This document shows, piece by piece, positions 8,107 to 16,146 of a stretch of 64,000 nt of DNA. Source of the DNA: Chryseobacterium daecheongense (GTDB taxonomy: Bacteria; Bacteroidota; Bacteroidia; Flavobacteriales; Weeksellaceae); assembly GCA_027920525.1 (NCBI GenBank), contig CP115858.1, forward strand, positions 1,302,001 through 1,366,000, given 5' to 3'. Numbering within the stretch: position 1 is the first letter of the stretch; each line of letters begins with the position of its first letter. The position numbers and the translations under genes are program-made. The notes beneath the pieces are model-generated. The model was not told the origin of the DNA, did no database searches, and saw only the letters and a list, made by a program, of their open reading frames with translations.

Positions 8107-9002
8107 TTACTTCGCAGTGCATTGGGAGTTCTTCCTGTTTGTTTTTTAAAATAATTAGTAAAATAAGCAGGTTCCTCAAATCCTAACCCGTAAGCAATTT
8201 CAGAAATATTCCAATCCGTATGCTTCAGCAAAGCATTGGCCTCCTGAATAATCCTGGAAGTGATCTGTTGTGTGGTTGTTTTACCTGTAATCTCCTTTAC
8301 GGAGCGATTAAGGGAGTTCACATGTACGGAAAGACTCTCCGCATAATCATTAGGGGTTCTTAGTTTTAAATAGGATTCGGGACTATCGATAGGAAACTGC
8401 CTCTCTAATAATTCCATGAACAAGGATGCCACTCTTTGTGAAGCATTCTGATGATACTCAAAGTTTTCGGCAGGGTTCATCTTCATGGTTTCATGGATTA
8501 AAAGATGTAAATAGCTTCGAAGCATATCATATTTATGAATATAATCAGAATCAATTTCTGTCATCATTTTTACAAATAAGTCAGAAACTGTTTTTTGCTG
8601 TTCTTCATTAACAAAGAAAACAGGTGTTCCCCCTATTTTAAAAAGCGGTGAATCCTGGAGGTTTCCCAAACGGCTTCCATTTTGAAGAAACTCATCGGTA
8701 AACAGACAAAACCACCCTGTCTGGTTATCATCATCAGCTTCCCAGGAATATGGTATTACCGGATTAGAGAACAGCAGCGCAGGCCTATCCACACGGATCC
8801 ATTTATTCGCATAGTGAAGTTTTCCTTTCCCGATAATCAGGGATACTTTATAAAAATCCCTTCTGCTGTAAGGAGTAACCAATGCACAATTATCCCGTGA
8901 AAAGACATTAAAATGTCCCAGTCCGGAATTAGAAAGGCAGGAAGGATAAACCCTTACCTGCGTACGGTTATAAAATTCCTGTAATGACTCTGATGATTCC
9001 AT
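8097..9002 (-). CDS. AraC-family transcriptional regulator
   Basis: A 301-residue DNA-binding regulator. The N-terminal two thirds form a cupin-like ligand domain (about residues 20-160). The C-terminal AraC double helix-turn-helix spans about residues 200-301, with SEIAYGLGFEEPAYFTNYFKKQTGRTPNALR split over its second half. It lies upstream of, and on the same strand as, the aldo/keto reductase, exporter and MBL hydrolase genes. A repeated AATTCAAAC motif sits both in its own promoter and in front of the reductase, so it probably autoregulates and activates the cluster. The -7 box ends 4 bases before the ATG, so the mRNA may be leaderless. Confidence 0.9.
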   Translation of the reverse strand: MESSESLQEFYNRTQVRVYPSCLSNSGLGHFNVFSRDNCALVTPYSRRDFYKVSLIIGKGKLHYANKWIRVDRPALLFSNPVIPYSWEADDDNQTGWFCLFTDEFLQNGSRLGNLQDSPLFKIGGTPVFFVNEEQQKTVSDLFVKMMTEIDSDYIHKYDMLRSYLHLLIHETMKMNPAENFEYHQNASQRVASLFMELLERQFPIDSPESYLKLRTPNDYAESLSVHVNSLNRSVKEITGKTTTQQITSRIIQEANALLKHTDWNISEIAYGLGFEEPAYFTNYFKKQTGRTPNALRSNLV

Positions 9003-9006
9003 AAGA

Positions 9007-9035
9007 CAAAGTTATAAAATTCAAACAAAAACAAA
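9007..9035 (-). promoter_or_regulatory. Promoter of the AraC gene with embedded operator-like motif
   Basis: On the minus strand, TTTG (9035-9032), a 17-base spacer and TAACTTTG (9014-9007) form a -33/-7 pair. The 15-mer TTATAAAATTCAAAC (9012-9026, plus strand), identical to 8088-8102, lies between the two elements, where a bound protein would block polymerase. Confidence 0.5.
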
Positions 9036-9036
9036 A

Positions 9037-9454
9037 TAACTTCCTTCTTATTCTTGCGACACAAAAATGACTGATCTTACGAACAGCCATCAAGAAAAAT
9101 TTGAATATATAGTGAAATGTGATTAATACGGTGTTCATGTCATTTCAATTAAAATGCCAAAGCAAAAGAAATCATTTATTAATATTTGTTAAAGGATCAT
9201 AAGCAACTGAGAATGTAACGAATAAATTTGCCGGTGGAATGCAGGTTATGAAATCCGTTATAGAAAGAATAAGTAGGATTACTGATCATTATGTTCAAAT
9301 ACCAACTATTGCCTGGCTTAATTGAAAAGAATATAAATAACGATTAACTTCTTATAAATTGGTGAATTATATGATTATAATTTGTAATTTTAAAGAAGAG
9401 ATCTGATTTTCAGGCTCTCAAGATCATTTATTACTCAATCTAATTTCAATACTT
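9037..9454. other. Non-coding stretch with possible decayed gene fragments
   Basis: No intact gene is seen. On the plus strand there is a -7-like TATTCTTG (9049-9056), a 19-codon open frame from ATG 9067 to the stop at 9124-9126, and a 40-codon open stretch at 9203-9325 in the same phase region but interrupted by stops. These could be the remains of a gene once divergent from araC, or chance. Confidence 0.25.
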
Positions 9455-9742
9455 ATGGAAAATATAAAATTTGAAATATCTCCATATCAGGATGAATTGC
9501 AGATATTAATTGACGACAAGAAGGCTGGCTATATGTCCATAGCGATTGATGGCAGACAATTAATTGTATATTATACAAAGCTTAATGAAGAACTCGAAGG
9601 ACACGGATATGCCAAGATGCTTTTAGATGAATTGGTACGGTACGCAGAGGAAAAGGACCTGCTGATAGATCCTGAATGTGATTTTGTAAGACAACAGTTT
9701 GAAAATCACCCGAAACGATATAACGACATCTGGCACGCCTGA
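9455..9742 (+). CDS. Small GNAT-like N-acetyltransferase
   Basis: A 95-residue cytosolic protein of the short GCN5-related acetyltransferase type (the YidJ/GTLF3B-like group of about 90-100 residues). The acetyl-CoA pyrophosphate loop is recognisable as LEGHGYAKMLLDEL (about residues 47-60). The C-terminal part with CDFVRQQFENHP is also typical of this family, whose members usually end Y(V/I)xxHPEY. The substrate is unknown. It converges with the MBL hydrolase gene, with only 2 bases between the two stops, so there is no room for a separate terminator. Confidence 0.8.
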   Translation: MENIKFEISPYQDELQILIDDKKAGYMSIAIDGRQLIVYYTKLNEELEGHGYAKMLLDELVRYAEEKDLLIDPECDFVRQQFENHPKRYNDIWHA

Positions 9743-9744
9743 TA

Positions 9745-10842
9745 TCAATCCTCCCACCAGGCTTTGAACTGATGATCCTGCTCATCCAGGCTAACTGTTT
9801 CACCGATCATAGGAGTAAGAATACGTAGATTTTTTTCCTTACCTAAACTTGTTATTTTTTGCAATGGCTCATTCCATGGATGTAGGGCTAAAGCAAATTT
9901 CGAAGAGTGAACAGGAATAATATTCCTTGCATTAACATCTATACTCGCCTGTATAACATCTTCAGGAAGTGCATGAATGTATTTCCATGCTTCATTGTAC
10001 TGGCCGTTTTCCATGATTGCATAATCGAAAGGACCATATTGATCACCGATCATTTTAAAGTGGGTATCATAACCGCTATCCCCTCCTAAAAATATCTTTT
10101 TAGTAGGAGTTTCCAAAACGTAAGAAGTCCACAATGTTCCGTTCCTCTTTATTTTTCTTCCTGAAAAATGTCTTGCCGGAGTAAAAGTAATTTTAATATT
10201 ATTCTTTAAATATGCCATTCCTCCCCATTCTTCTTCAATAAGCATATTTTCTTGATAACCCCATTTTTCAAAATGTGCTCCGACTCCCAATGGCAAAATA
10301 ACACTTCCTACCCTATCTTTTATCTTTTTGACAGTAGGATAATCCAAATGATCAAAGTGATCATGGGTAATAACAAGATAATCAAGTTCCGGGATATCCT
10401 CGGGTTTGAAAATATCAGACCCTGGAAAAGCTTTGTTAAAAAATTTAAATGGAGAGCCATACGTACTCAAAACAGGATCTATCAGAAAGGATACTCCATC
10501 TGTCTGAATGAAATAAGATGAATGCCCTAACCAGACATATACATCCTGGTCTTTTGGGATCTCTTTTAAAATGGTATGAACTGATGGTATATTTTTCAGT
10601 GGCTTTAAAAGCGGATCTTTTTTAGCCACAAAAAAATCATACAGAACCTTTGGCATGCTATAGCCTTCAGCAATTGATGGTGTATAACTAAGGTTTCGAA
10701 ACTGTTTATCTTTATAAAGCTTTGAATGCTTCATTCTCTCCAGTCTTTTTCCAGCAGGTTCGGCACCAAAAACTTCCCGGCTTGTTATTATGTAGTATGC
10801 TAATATAAGCAGGATGGCAATCGCAATAAATAAATACATCAT
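9745..10842 (-). CDS. Membrane-anchored MBL-fold hydrolase, NAPE-PLD/UlaG-like
   Basis: A 365-residue protein starting with a hydrophobic anchor (about residues 2-20). The ATG at 10842 is preferred over an upstream TTG. The beta-lactamase-like domain carries VWLGHSSYFIQ, ITHDHFDHLDYP (HxHxDH zinc motif), FTPARHFSGR and GGDSGYDTHF. This pattern matches the group related to N-acyl phosphatidylethanolamine phospholipase D and RomA/YjcS-like proteins. Family knowledge suggests a metal-dependent phosphodiesterase or lactonase, perhaps on lipids given the membrane anchor. The substrate is inference. It stands alone on its strand. Confidence 0.85.
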   Translation of the reverse strand: MMYLFIAIAILLILAYYIITSREVFGAEPAGKRLERMKHSKLYKDKQFRNLSYTPSIAEGYSMPKVLYDFFVAKKDPLLKPLKNIPSVHTILKEIPKDQDVYVWLGHSSYFIQTDGVSFLIDPVLSTYGSPFKFFNKAFPGSDIFKPEDIPELDYLVITHDHFDHLDYPTVKKIKDRVGSVILPLGVGAHFEKWGYQENMLIEEEWGGMAYLKNNIKITFTPARHFSGRKIKRNGTLWTSYVLETPTKKIFLGGDSGYDTHFKMIGDQYGPFDYAIMENGQYNEAWKYIHALPEDVIQASIDVNARNIIPVHSSKFALALHPWNEPLQKITSLGKEKNLRILTPMIGETVSLDEQDHQFKAWWED

Positions 10843-10984
10843 TTGATAAATAAAGTTCAAATGTATTAACTTTTACTGTGAATTGGTAGACCGGCCTAAT
10901 AAATAACTCATTTATTTAACGCAATATTATAGTTCACACTTAAAAAATTATTAGTATTTTAATATCAGGATGATTTTAAACGCC

Positions 10985-10992
10985 TAAATTTG
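10985..10992 (+). promoter_or_regulatory. -7 box of the S41 peptidase gene
   Basis: TAAATTTG fits TAnnTTTG and ends 21 bases before the TTG start at 11014, the same distance as in other genes of this window. This supports the TTG start. Confidence 0.5.
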
Positions 10993-11013
10993 TAGGTTTT
11001 AAACACAAAAATT

Positions 11014-12510
11014 TTGAAAATTACATTTATTTTATTTGGACTTATTTTTCTGTGGTCCTGTTCTTCTCTCACCAATAGCGAGCGGCAGGAAGGGACACTT
11101 ATTGAGCCTGAGCAGCTCAAAAAAGATGTGGATTATGCATATACTAAATTAAAAGAAATGCATCCTCAGCTCTACAGATATATTACAAGAAAAGATCTGG
11201 ATTTTAAAATCGACAGCATTAAGCAAACTATCAACGAACCTCTTACTCCAACACAGTTTTATTTCAAATTGCAACCCGTTATTACAAGCATCAGAGAAGG
11301 GCATCTCTCACTGATGATTCCTTTTGAAAAATTAAAGCGTGAATATGGAGGAAGAAAATTATTTACGTACTTCAAATATTACATCAAGGATGACCATCTT
11401 TATATCGTCGCGAATAAAGATTCCATTCAGAATATAAAACCAGGCACCGAAATACTGAGTATCAATAATATTCCGATATCTTTCTATATCAGCAAATACA
11501 GAAAGCTGATCAGCAGTGATGGCAGAAATACGACATTTACACCCTATTACCTGAAAGATATGTTTTTTGTTTTTTTCAGCATGGAAAACGGCTTTTTGGA
11601 ACAGGTGAAAATTGAAACCTTGTATAACAATAAAAAACAAACTTTCATTATCGAACGGGATAAGCAAAGCGAAGCAGAAAAGGCTAAATCTCAAACCCAG
11701 GCTAACGGAAGCTTTCATTGTCCTATGAACAGAAATTTCAAATTTCTTGATGAGAACAATTCAATTGCATACATCAATATAAAAAAATTCTCAAACAATA
11801 AATCTGACAGGTTTTATAAAAATACATTCGAAAGAATTAAAGAAGCTAAATCAGACTATCTGATATTAGACATCCGGAATAATTACGGAGGTTCTTTACA
11901 GGAAATTAATAATCTTTATTCCTATCTTGTTTCAGAACCATTTACTTTAATAAAACCTTCGAGGCTCAATTCAGGCTATACCCCATTAAAAACAAATTAT
12001 TTCAAAAAGAGCAGCCCTTTGGAATATGCATTAAAAGGAATTACCTATCCAACATACTTTTTCCTTAAAACCCTTCATACTTATAAAGGCAACGACGGCA
12101 AATTCTATTATAAGATAAAAGCAGACAATGTAACAAAACCCAATAAAAATGCTTTTCATGGAAAAATTTTTGTACTGGTTAATGGCGGAAGTTATTCTGC
12201 ATCTTCCATTATCAGCTCAAAACTCAAGTTTGATAAGGTAGCAACCCTCGTCGGAGAGGAAACAGGCGGGGCAAATGACGGAACCGTAGCCGGATTTTAT
12301 TCTTATCAGGTCCTTCCTAACTCCAAACTTACACTGCCTATCGGCTTACTGCTGGTAAATCCGAATATAACACTCACCAACTCTCAGAGAGGGGTGATCC
12401 CGGATGTAACGATCACAGAAACTTTACAGGATATCATCAACAAAAATGATGTACAGCTTGCGTGGGTAAAAAAGGAGATTGAAAAAGAGAAAGCCAGAAA
12501 GATTAAATAG
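11014..12510 (+). CDS. S41-family peptidase lipoprotein
   Basis: A 498-residue exported serine peptidase related to C-terminal processing proteases and tricorn-core enzymes. The start is TTG, because the lipoprotein signal peptide begins exactly there (KITFILFGLIFLWSC) and a -7 box lies 21 bases upstream. A PDZ-like region covers about residues 115-200. The S41 core is at about 245-480, with LDIRNNYGG, then VNGGSYSASSII containing the probable nucleophile Ser, and EETGGANDG. Lipidation and lack of a retention signal suggest membrane attachment facing the periplasm or surface. The target is unknown. It is 8 bases upstream of an AraC regulator and probably co-transcribed with it. Confidence 0.85.
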   Translation: MKITFILFGLIFLWSCSSLTNSERQEGTLIEPEQLKKDVDYAYTKLKEMHPQLYRYITRKDLDFKIDSIKQTINEPLTPTQFYFKLQPVITSIREGHLSLMIPFEKLKREYGGRKLFTYFKYYIKDDHLYIVANKDSIQNIKPGTEILSINNIPISFYISKYRKLISSDGRNTTFTPYYLKDMFFVFFSMENGFLEQVKIETLYNNKKQTFIIERDKQSEAEKAKSQTQANGSFHCPMNRNFKFLDENNSIAYINIKKFSNNKSDRFYKNTFERIKEAKSDYLILDIRNNYGGSLQEINNLYSYLVSEPFTLIKPSRLNSGYTPLKTNYFKKSSPLEYALKGITYPTYFFLKTLHTYKGNDGKFYYKIKADNVTKPNKNAFHGKIFVLVNGGSYSASSIISSKLKFDKVATLVGEETGGANDGTVAGFYSYQVLPNSKLTLPIGLLLVNPNITLTNSQRGVIPDVTITETLQDIINKNDVQLAWVKKEIEKEKARKIK

Positions 12511-12518
12511 ATCTTCAG

Positions 12519-13352
12519 ATGAAAAATGCATTTTTTTCCGTTCAAAAAAGAGATTCGGAATATTATAAAAATATCACCAGCGATTCTTTTTATCACATCT
12601 TCCTGTTGGAAGGAGTGGGAAAAATCATTGTAGATTTCGTGGAATATGATTTTGAGGGAAACATTGTCCTTTTTTCTTCCCCTTTCCAGAATATCCGGAT
12701 CGTCACTGAGACCGTTCTTAAGATTGATGATCTCAGCTTCCACAGTGATTTTTATTGCATAGAATTTCATAAGAAAGAAGTAGCCTGTAACGGATTGCTT
12801 TTTAACAATATTTACCTCTTTCCTTATTTCAAACTGACTGCAGAGGTCTTTGAAGAAATTTCAGGCTATTTTTCTAAGATCCGGAAAGTAGATCCTGAGG
12901 AGGATTTTTCACAGGCCGTTTTACAATCTTATCTGCAGTTAATTCTGGCAATTTGCAGTAAAGAAAAAAATAAAATATTCCCGGACAAGGATCTGATAAA
13001 GGATGATTTCAAAGAGTTAAAATCTTTCCAGGATTTGGTAGAAATTCATTTCCTTACGGAAAAAAATCTATCGTTTTACGCCGATCTTTTACATATCACT
13101 CCCAACACGTTAAGCAAAAAGATCAAATCCCGATTTAATAAAACACCTTCTCAGATTATTCAGGGAAGAGTTATCCTGGAGTCTAAAAAACAAATTCACC
13201 TGACCCGGAAATCCATGAAAGAAATTGCAGCAGAACTTAACTTCAGTGATGAATTTTATTTCAGTAAATATTTTAAAAAACATACCGGCGTTTCCCCTAC
13301 TCATTTCAGGAAAGAAGCAGGAATTTCCATCGTTGCAGATTTGTACAAATAA
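12519..13352 (+). CDS. AraC-family transcriptional regulator
   Basis: A 277-residue regulator whose N-terminal domain (about residues 20-160) is not clearly alike to a known ligand fold. The AraC helix-turn-helix pair at about residues 170-272 is clear, with LLHITPNTLSKKIKSRF and MKEIAAELNFSDEFYFSKYF. Cysteines occur at about residues 81, 89 and 146, which could be redox-sensing but need not be. It lies 8 bases after the S41 peptidase and 60 bases before an RclC-like gene. In E. coli an AraC protein (RclR) controls rclC, so this regulator may do the same here. That is inference from gene order. Confidence 0.9.
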   Translation: MKNAFFSVQKRDSEYYKNITSDSFYHIFLLEGVGKIIVDFVEYDFEGNIVLFSSPFQNIRIVTETVLKIDDLSFHSDFYCIEFHKKEVACNGLLFNNIYLFPYFKLTAEVFEEISGYFSKIRKVDPEEDFSQAVLQSYLQLILAICSKEKNKIFPDKDLIKDDFKELKSFQDLVEIHFLTEKNLSFYADLLHITPNTLSKKIKSRFNKTPSQIIQGRVILESKKQIHLTRKSMKEIAAELNFSDEFYFSKYFKKHTGVSPTHFRKEAGISIVADLYK

Positions 13353-13412
13353 CGTCCACAATTCTCCATTTTATGGGTTATACATTCAATCTAATTTTGT
13401 CAAAAAAATAAT

Positions 13413-13970
13413 ATGATTGAATTCTTAGCACACTCACAGAAAAACTTCATCCATATTCTAAGGATTAGTGTTTTTATCGTTATGGCCTGGATCGGAGGAC
13501 TAAAAGCATTTCATTATGAAGCGGAAGGTATTATTCCTTTCGTAGCCAATTCTCCTTTTATGAGTTTCTTCCTTAATACGAAATCTTCAGATGCAGATAA
13601 CTACAAATTCCATAAAAATAAAGAAGGAGAGTGGATTCCAGCCAATGTAAAATGGCATGAAGCAAATGGTACCTACGTGTTTTCCTATGCATTGGGAAGT
13701 TTCATTGTTGGCATTGGAATTCTTGTTGTATTGGGTATATTCTATCCAAAGATTGGTTTATTATCCGGGATTTTAACCGCGGGAATGTCAATAGTAACGC
13801 TTTCATTTCTGATTACAACTCCCGAAACATGGGTTCCGGATCTCGGAGGGCCTGATCATGGTTTTCCTTTCCTCTCAGGAGCCGGCAGACTGGTGATCAA
13901 AGATATGATCATGTTGGGGGCCGGATTGGTAATAGCTTCTGACTCAGCAAAAAGTATTTTAAGCAGATAA
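13413..13970 (+). CDS. rclC: RclC/YkgB (DUF417) inner-membrane protein
   Basis: A 185-residue membrane protein with four hydrophobic helices (about residues 15-32, 88-108, 113-133, 155-175). It matches E. coli RclC as I remember it along its whole length: FVANSPFMSFF, then WHEANGTYVFSYALG, TLSFLITTPETWVPDLGG and GFPFLSGAGRLVIKD. RclC belongs to the reactive chlorine resistance system RclABC under RclR. No rclA or rclB is present in the window, so the physiological role here could differ. The adjacent AraC regulator supports a stress-response link. The stop codon lies inside the stem of a bidirectional terminator. Confidence 0.88.
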   Translation: MIEFLAHSQKNFIHILRISVFIVMAWIGGLKAFHYEAEGIIPFVANSPFMSFFLNTKSSDADNYKFHKNKEGEWIPANVKWHEANGTYVFSYALGSFIVGIGILVVLGIFYPKIGLLSGILTAGMSIVTLSFLITTPETWVPDLGGPDHGFPFLSGAGRLVIKDMIMLGAGLVIASDSAKSILSR

Positions 13971-14007
13971 ATTTTCGGCGGGCATTTTTGCCCGCCGAAA
14001 ATTTATC
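13966..14007. terminator. Bidirectional terminator containing both stop codons
   Basis: An 18-base perfect stem (13966-13983 with 13990-14007) with a 6-base loop and a GC-rich core, GGCGGGC. The stops of the convergent rclC-like gene (13968-13970) and the membrane-protein gene (14003-14005) both sit within the stem arms. Confidence 0.9.
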
Positions 14008-14596
14008 CCTGAAATTCTATCACAAGATTTTCTATTGTTACAATATACTTACCATAAAACTTTTGAAACCAATACTTCCCAAGTAAATACAAAGAAAACA
14101 ATCCAAACAATACAGAACCTATAAGGATTCCGGCAATCTTAAGATCACTTAACGGTTGTGGTCTTGGAATAAATTCAAGCACAATAATAATTTCACATAC
14201 CAGAAAAGGGATAAAACTGAGATAAAATGAAAGGTAATATTGTTTATTGAGCTCAAATTGATGAAGCAGGTCCTTTAATCCATCGTAAGTTTTCATTTGC
14301 GGGTTACTCATGTCCTTGTAAAGCTTAAAAAATTTACTGAAAAAGAAAAATGTAACTATGGCCATAGAAGCCAAAAGTATCGTGAGATAAAACTTAAATT
14401 TAAAAGGAGCACCACATAACCAGACAATGGCAAATCCAAAAATAAAAATCCCAATTGTGGAGAAGAATTCCTTTCTCATATTTTTACGCATCCTTTCCAA
14501 AGGAAGGCTAATCTTGTTTTTATTTTCAATACTGATTTCCGGTGTTTCTTCAAAAACATCATCATTCCAGGTATTTTTCAATTCATCTATATTCAT
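14003..14596 (-). CDS. Membrane protein, possible partner of the ECF sigma factor
   Basis: A 197-residue protein with a soluble N-terminus of about 40 residues and four hydrophobic helices (about 45-62, 67-88, 118-140, 155-178). I do not recognise a named family. It begins MNIDELKNTWN, the kind of N-terminus often seen in small membrane proteins encoded behind Bacteroidetes ECF sigma factors. The gene follows the sigma gene by 16 bases on the same strand, so it is probably co-transcribed. It may act as an anti-sigma factor that holds the sigma factor at the membrane. The short N-terminal domain lacks a clear zinc-binding HXXXCXXC, so this is inference. Confidence 0.65.
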   Translation of the reverse strand: MNIDELKNTWNDDVFEETPEISIENKNKISLPLERMRKNMRKEFFSTIGIFIFGFAIVWLCGAPFKFKFYLTILLASMAIVTFFFFSKFFKLYKDMSNPQMKTYDGLKDLLHQFELNKQYYLSFYLSFIPFLVCEIIIVLEFIPRPQPLSDLKIAGILIGSVLFGLFSLYLLGKYWFQKFYGKYIVTIENLVIEFQG

Positions 14597-14612
14597 TGTT
14601 ATTGATTTAAAA

Positions 14613-15113
14613 TTAGTACTTATTTGTGTTTAAGATATCTTTTAACTTATTTTTGGCGCGGTTCATTTTCACCCTTACATTACCTTCTGAAATTCCCATT
14701 TGCTCAGCGATTTCACGTCCGGGAAAATCTTCCAGATAATAAAATATAAAAGCCTTATCAATAGGATTCAATTGATGGATAGCCTGATACATAGCCGCCA
14801 GCTTTTCCTCTTTTTCGTGGTCATATTCCTCCTGTTCGATTTTGTAATGGGCAAAATCATCATTTCCTATAAAGCTTCTTTTCTTTTCGGATTTAAGAAA
14901 GATAATGGCCGTATTCAGGGCTATTCTGTACAACCAGGTTGAAAATTCACTTTGCCCTTTAAATCCTGGATATGCTCTCCAAACCTGATAGGTAATTTCC
15001 TGAAAGAGATCATCGCGGTCGTCTTTATCATCCATGTACATTTTAGAAATCTTAAAAATGATTCCTTTATGCTTTTCGATTCTTTCTAAAAATTCTTTTT
15101 CTAGTATGCTCAT
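14613..15113 (-). CDS. ECF RNA polymerase sigma factor
   Basis: A 166-residue sigma-70 family factor of the extracytoplasmic-function type, with only regions 2 and 4. Region 2 (about residues 12-85) includes DRDDLFQEITYQVWRAYP and FSTWLYRIALNTA. Region 4 (about 105-160) includes the helix-turn-helix GREIAEQMGISEGNVRVKMNRAK. It directs core polymerase to stress or envelope promoters. The following gene encodes a small membrane protein that may be its anti-sigma factor. No TonB-receptor or PUL genes lie next to it, so the target regulon is unclear. Autoregulation is common in the family but I cannot show it here. Confidence 0.9.
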   Translation of the reverse strand: MSILEKEFLERIEKHKGIIFKISKMYMDDKDDRDDLFQEITYQVWRAYPGFKGQSEFSTWLYRIALNTAIIFLKSEKKRSFIGNDDFAHYKIEQEEYDHEKEEKLAAMYQAIHQLNPIDKAFIFYYLEDFPGREIAEQMGISEGNVRVKMNRAKNKLKDILNTNKY

Positions 15114-15222
15114 GGTTCCTGGCTCTATGGAGTTAGTGACATTTCATAGAAAATGTTACAATCTTTTGTAAAAAATAGTGAAATCTAATAGATCAATAAA
15201 AAGTTTGATATCACATTTTCTT

Positions 15223-15238
15223 TTTACCATTTGGTAAA
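15223..15238. promoter_or_regulatory. Palindrome upstream of the SDR gene, candidate operator
   Basis: TTTACCATTTGGTAAA is a perfect inverted repeat with 6-base arms and a 4-base centre. It lies 48 bases before the SDR start in the intergenic region shared with the ECF sigma gene. Palindromes of this size suit a dimeric repressor such as a TetR- or HxlR-type protein. No such gene is adjacent. Confidence 0.45.
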
Positions 15239-15286
15239 TCGAATAAAATACAGTTATGGGAAATTTGTATCATAAAATAAATAGAA

Positions 15287-16021
15287 ATGATATCAACAAC
15301 AAATCCCTTAGAAGGAAAACATGTCATTGTCATGGGAGGCAGTGCAGGAATAGGTTTTGCAACCGCTAAAGCTGCCGCTGAAAAAGGAGCTGTTATTACT
15401 ATTGTTGCTTCGAATCAACAACGTATAGATTCCGCTCTGAAGCAACTTCCCGGGAATGCAAAAGGTCAGGTTGCAGACCTAAGCAAAGAAGAAAATATTA
15501 AAAATTTCTTTGCTGTTCAATCCTCTTTTGATCATCTGGTATACACCGCCGGTGAAAACCTTCAACTGAACCATATTGATGAAACTTCCCTTTCAGAAGC
15601 GCAAAAATTCTTTACAATCCGGTATTGGGGTGCTCTTGCTGCTGTAAAATATGGTGCTCCGAAAATAAATCAAGGTGGATCCATTACTTTAACGAGTGGA
15701 ATTGCAGGCAACCGGCCGGGAAAAGGTTGGGGTATTGCAGCCAGCATTACTTCAGCCATGGAAGGTTTTGCCAGAGCAATGGCAGTTGAACTTGCTCCAA
15801 CGAGAGTTAATATCGTATCTCCTGGCATAGTAAAAACAGATCTATGGGGAGCTATCCCGGAAAATGAACGGGAGAAAATGTATCAACAATATGCGGAGGC
15901 ATTATTGGTAAGAAAAGTAGCCACTCCTGAAGATATTGCTCTTGCTTATATTTACCTGATGGAGCAAAGTTTCGGGACGGGTAATACAATAGTTGCAGAT
16001 GGCGGCGGGGTGCTAGTTTAA
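15287..16021 (+). CDS. Atypical short-chain dehydrogenase/reductase (SDR)
   Basis: A 244-residue Rossmann-fold protein. The cofactor loop GGSAGIG (residues 17-23) and an NAG-equivalent TAGE (87-90) are present, as is the catalytic-type Ser137 in LTSG. The YxxxK pair is missing: by alignment with common SDRs, the Tyr position is Ala151 and the Lys position is Thr155. The following EGFARAMAVELAPTRVNIVSPG is normal. SDRs of this branch are known from many genomes but have poorly defined activity. It is flanked by a palindromic candidate operator upstream and a bidirectional terminator downstream, so it is a single-gene unit. The substrate is not predictable. Confidence 0.85.
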   Translation: MISTTNPLEGKHVIVMGGSAGIGFATAKAAAEKGAVITIVASNQQRIDSALKQLPGNAKGQVADLSKEENIKNFFAVQSSFDHLVYTAGENLQLNHIDETSLSEAQKFFTIRYWGALAAVKYGAPKINQGGSITLTSGIAGNRPGKGWGIAASITSAMEGFARAMAVELAPTRVNIVSPGIVKTDLWGAIPENEREKMYQQYAEALLVRKVATPEDIALAYIYLMEQSFGTGNTIVADGGGVLV

Positions 16022-16087
16022 AAAAGAATGCAATTTTCAGCATAGGGTTTAAAGGATTCATATTTTAAGTTTTAAGCTGAACTAAAT

Positions 16088-16126
16088 AAAAAACCGTACT
16101 TCATTTAAATTGAGTACGGTTTTTTT
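16088..16126. terminator. Bidirectional terminator between SDR and aldehyde dehydrogenase
   Basis: The stem AAAAAACCGTACT (16088-16100) pairs with AGTACGGTTTTTT (16113-16125), with a 12-base loop that is itself partly self-complementary. The A and T runs make it work in both directions. Confidence 0.88.
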
Positions 16127-16146
16127 ATTTTGGACTGACCTACTGG

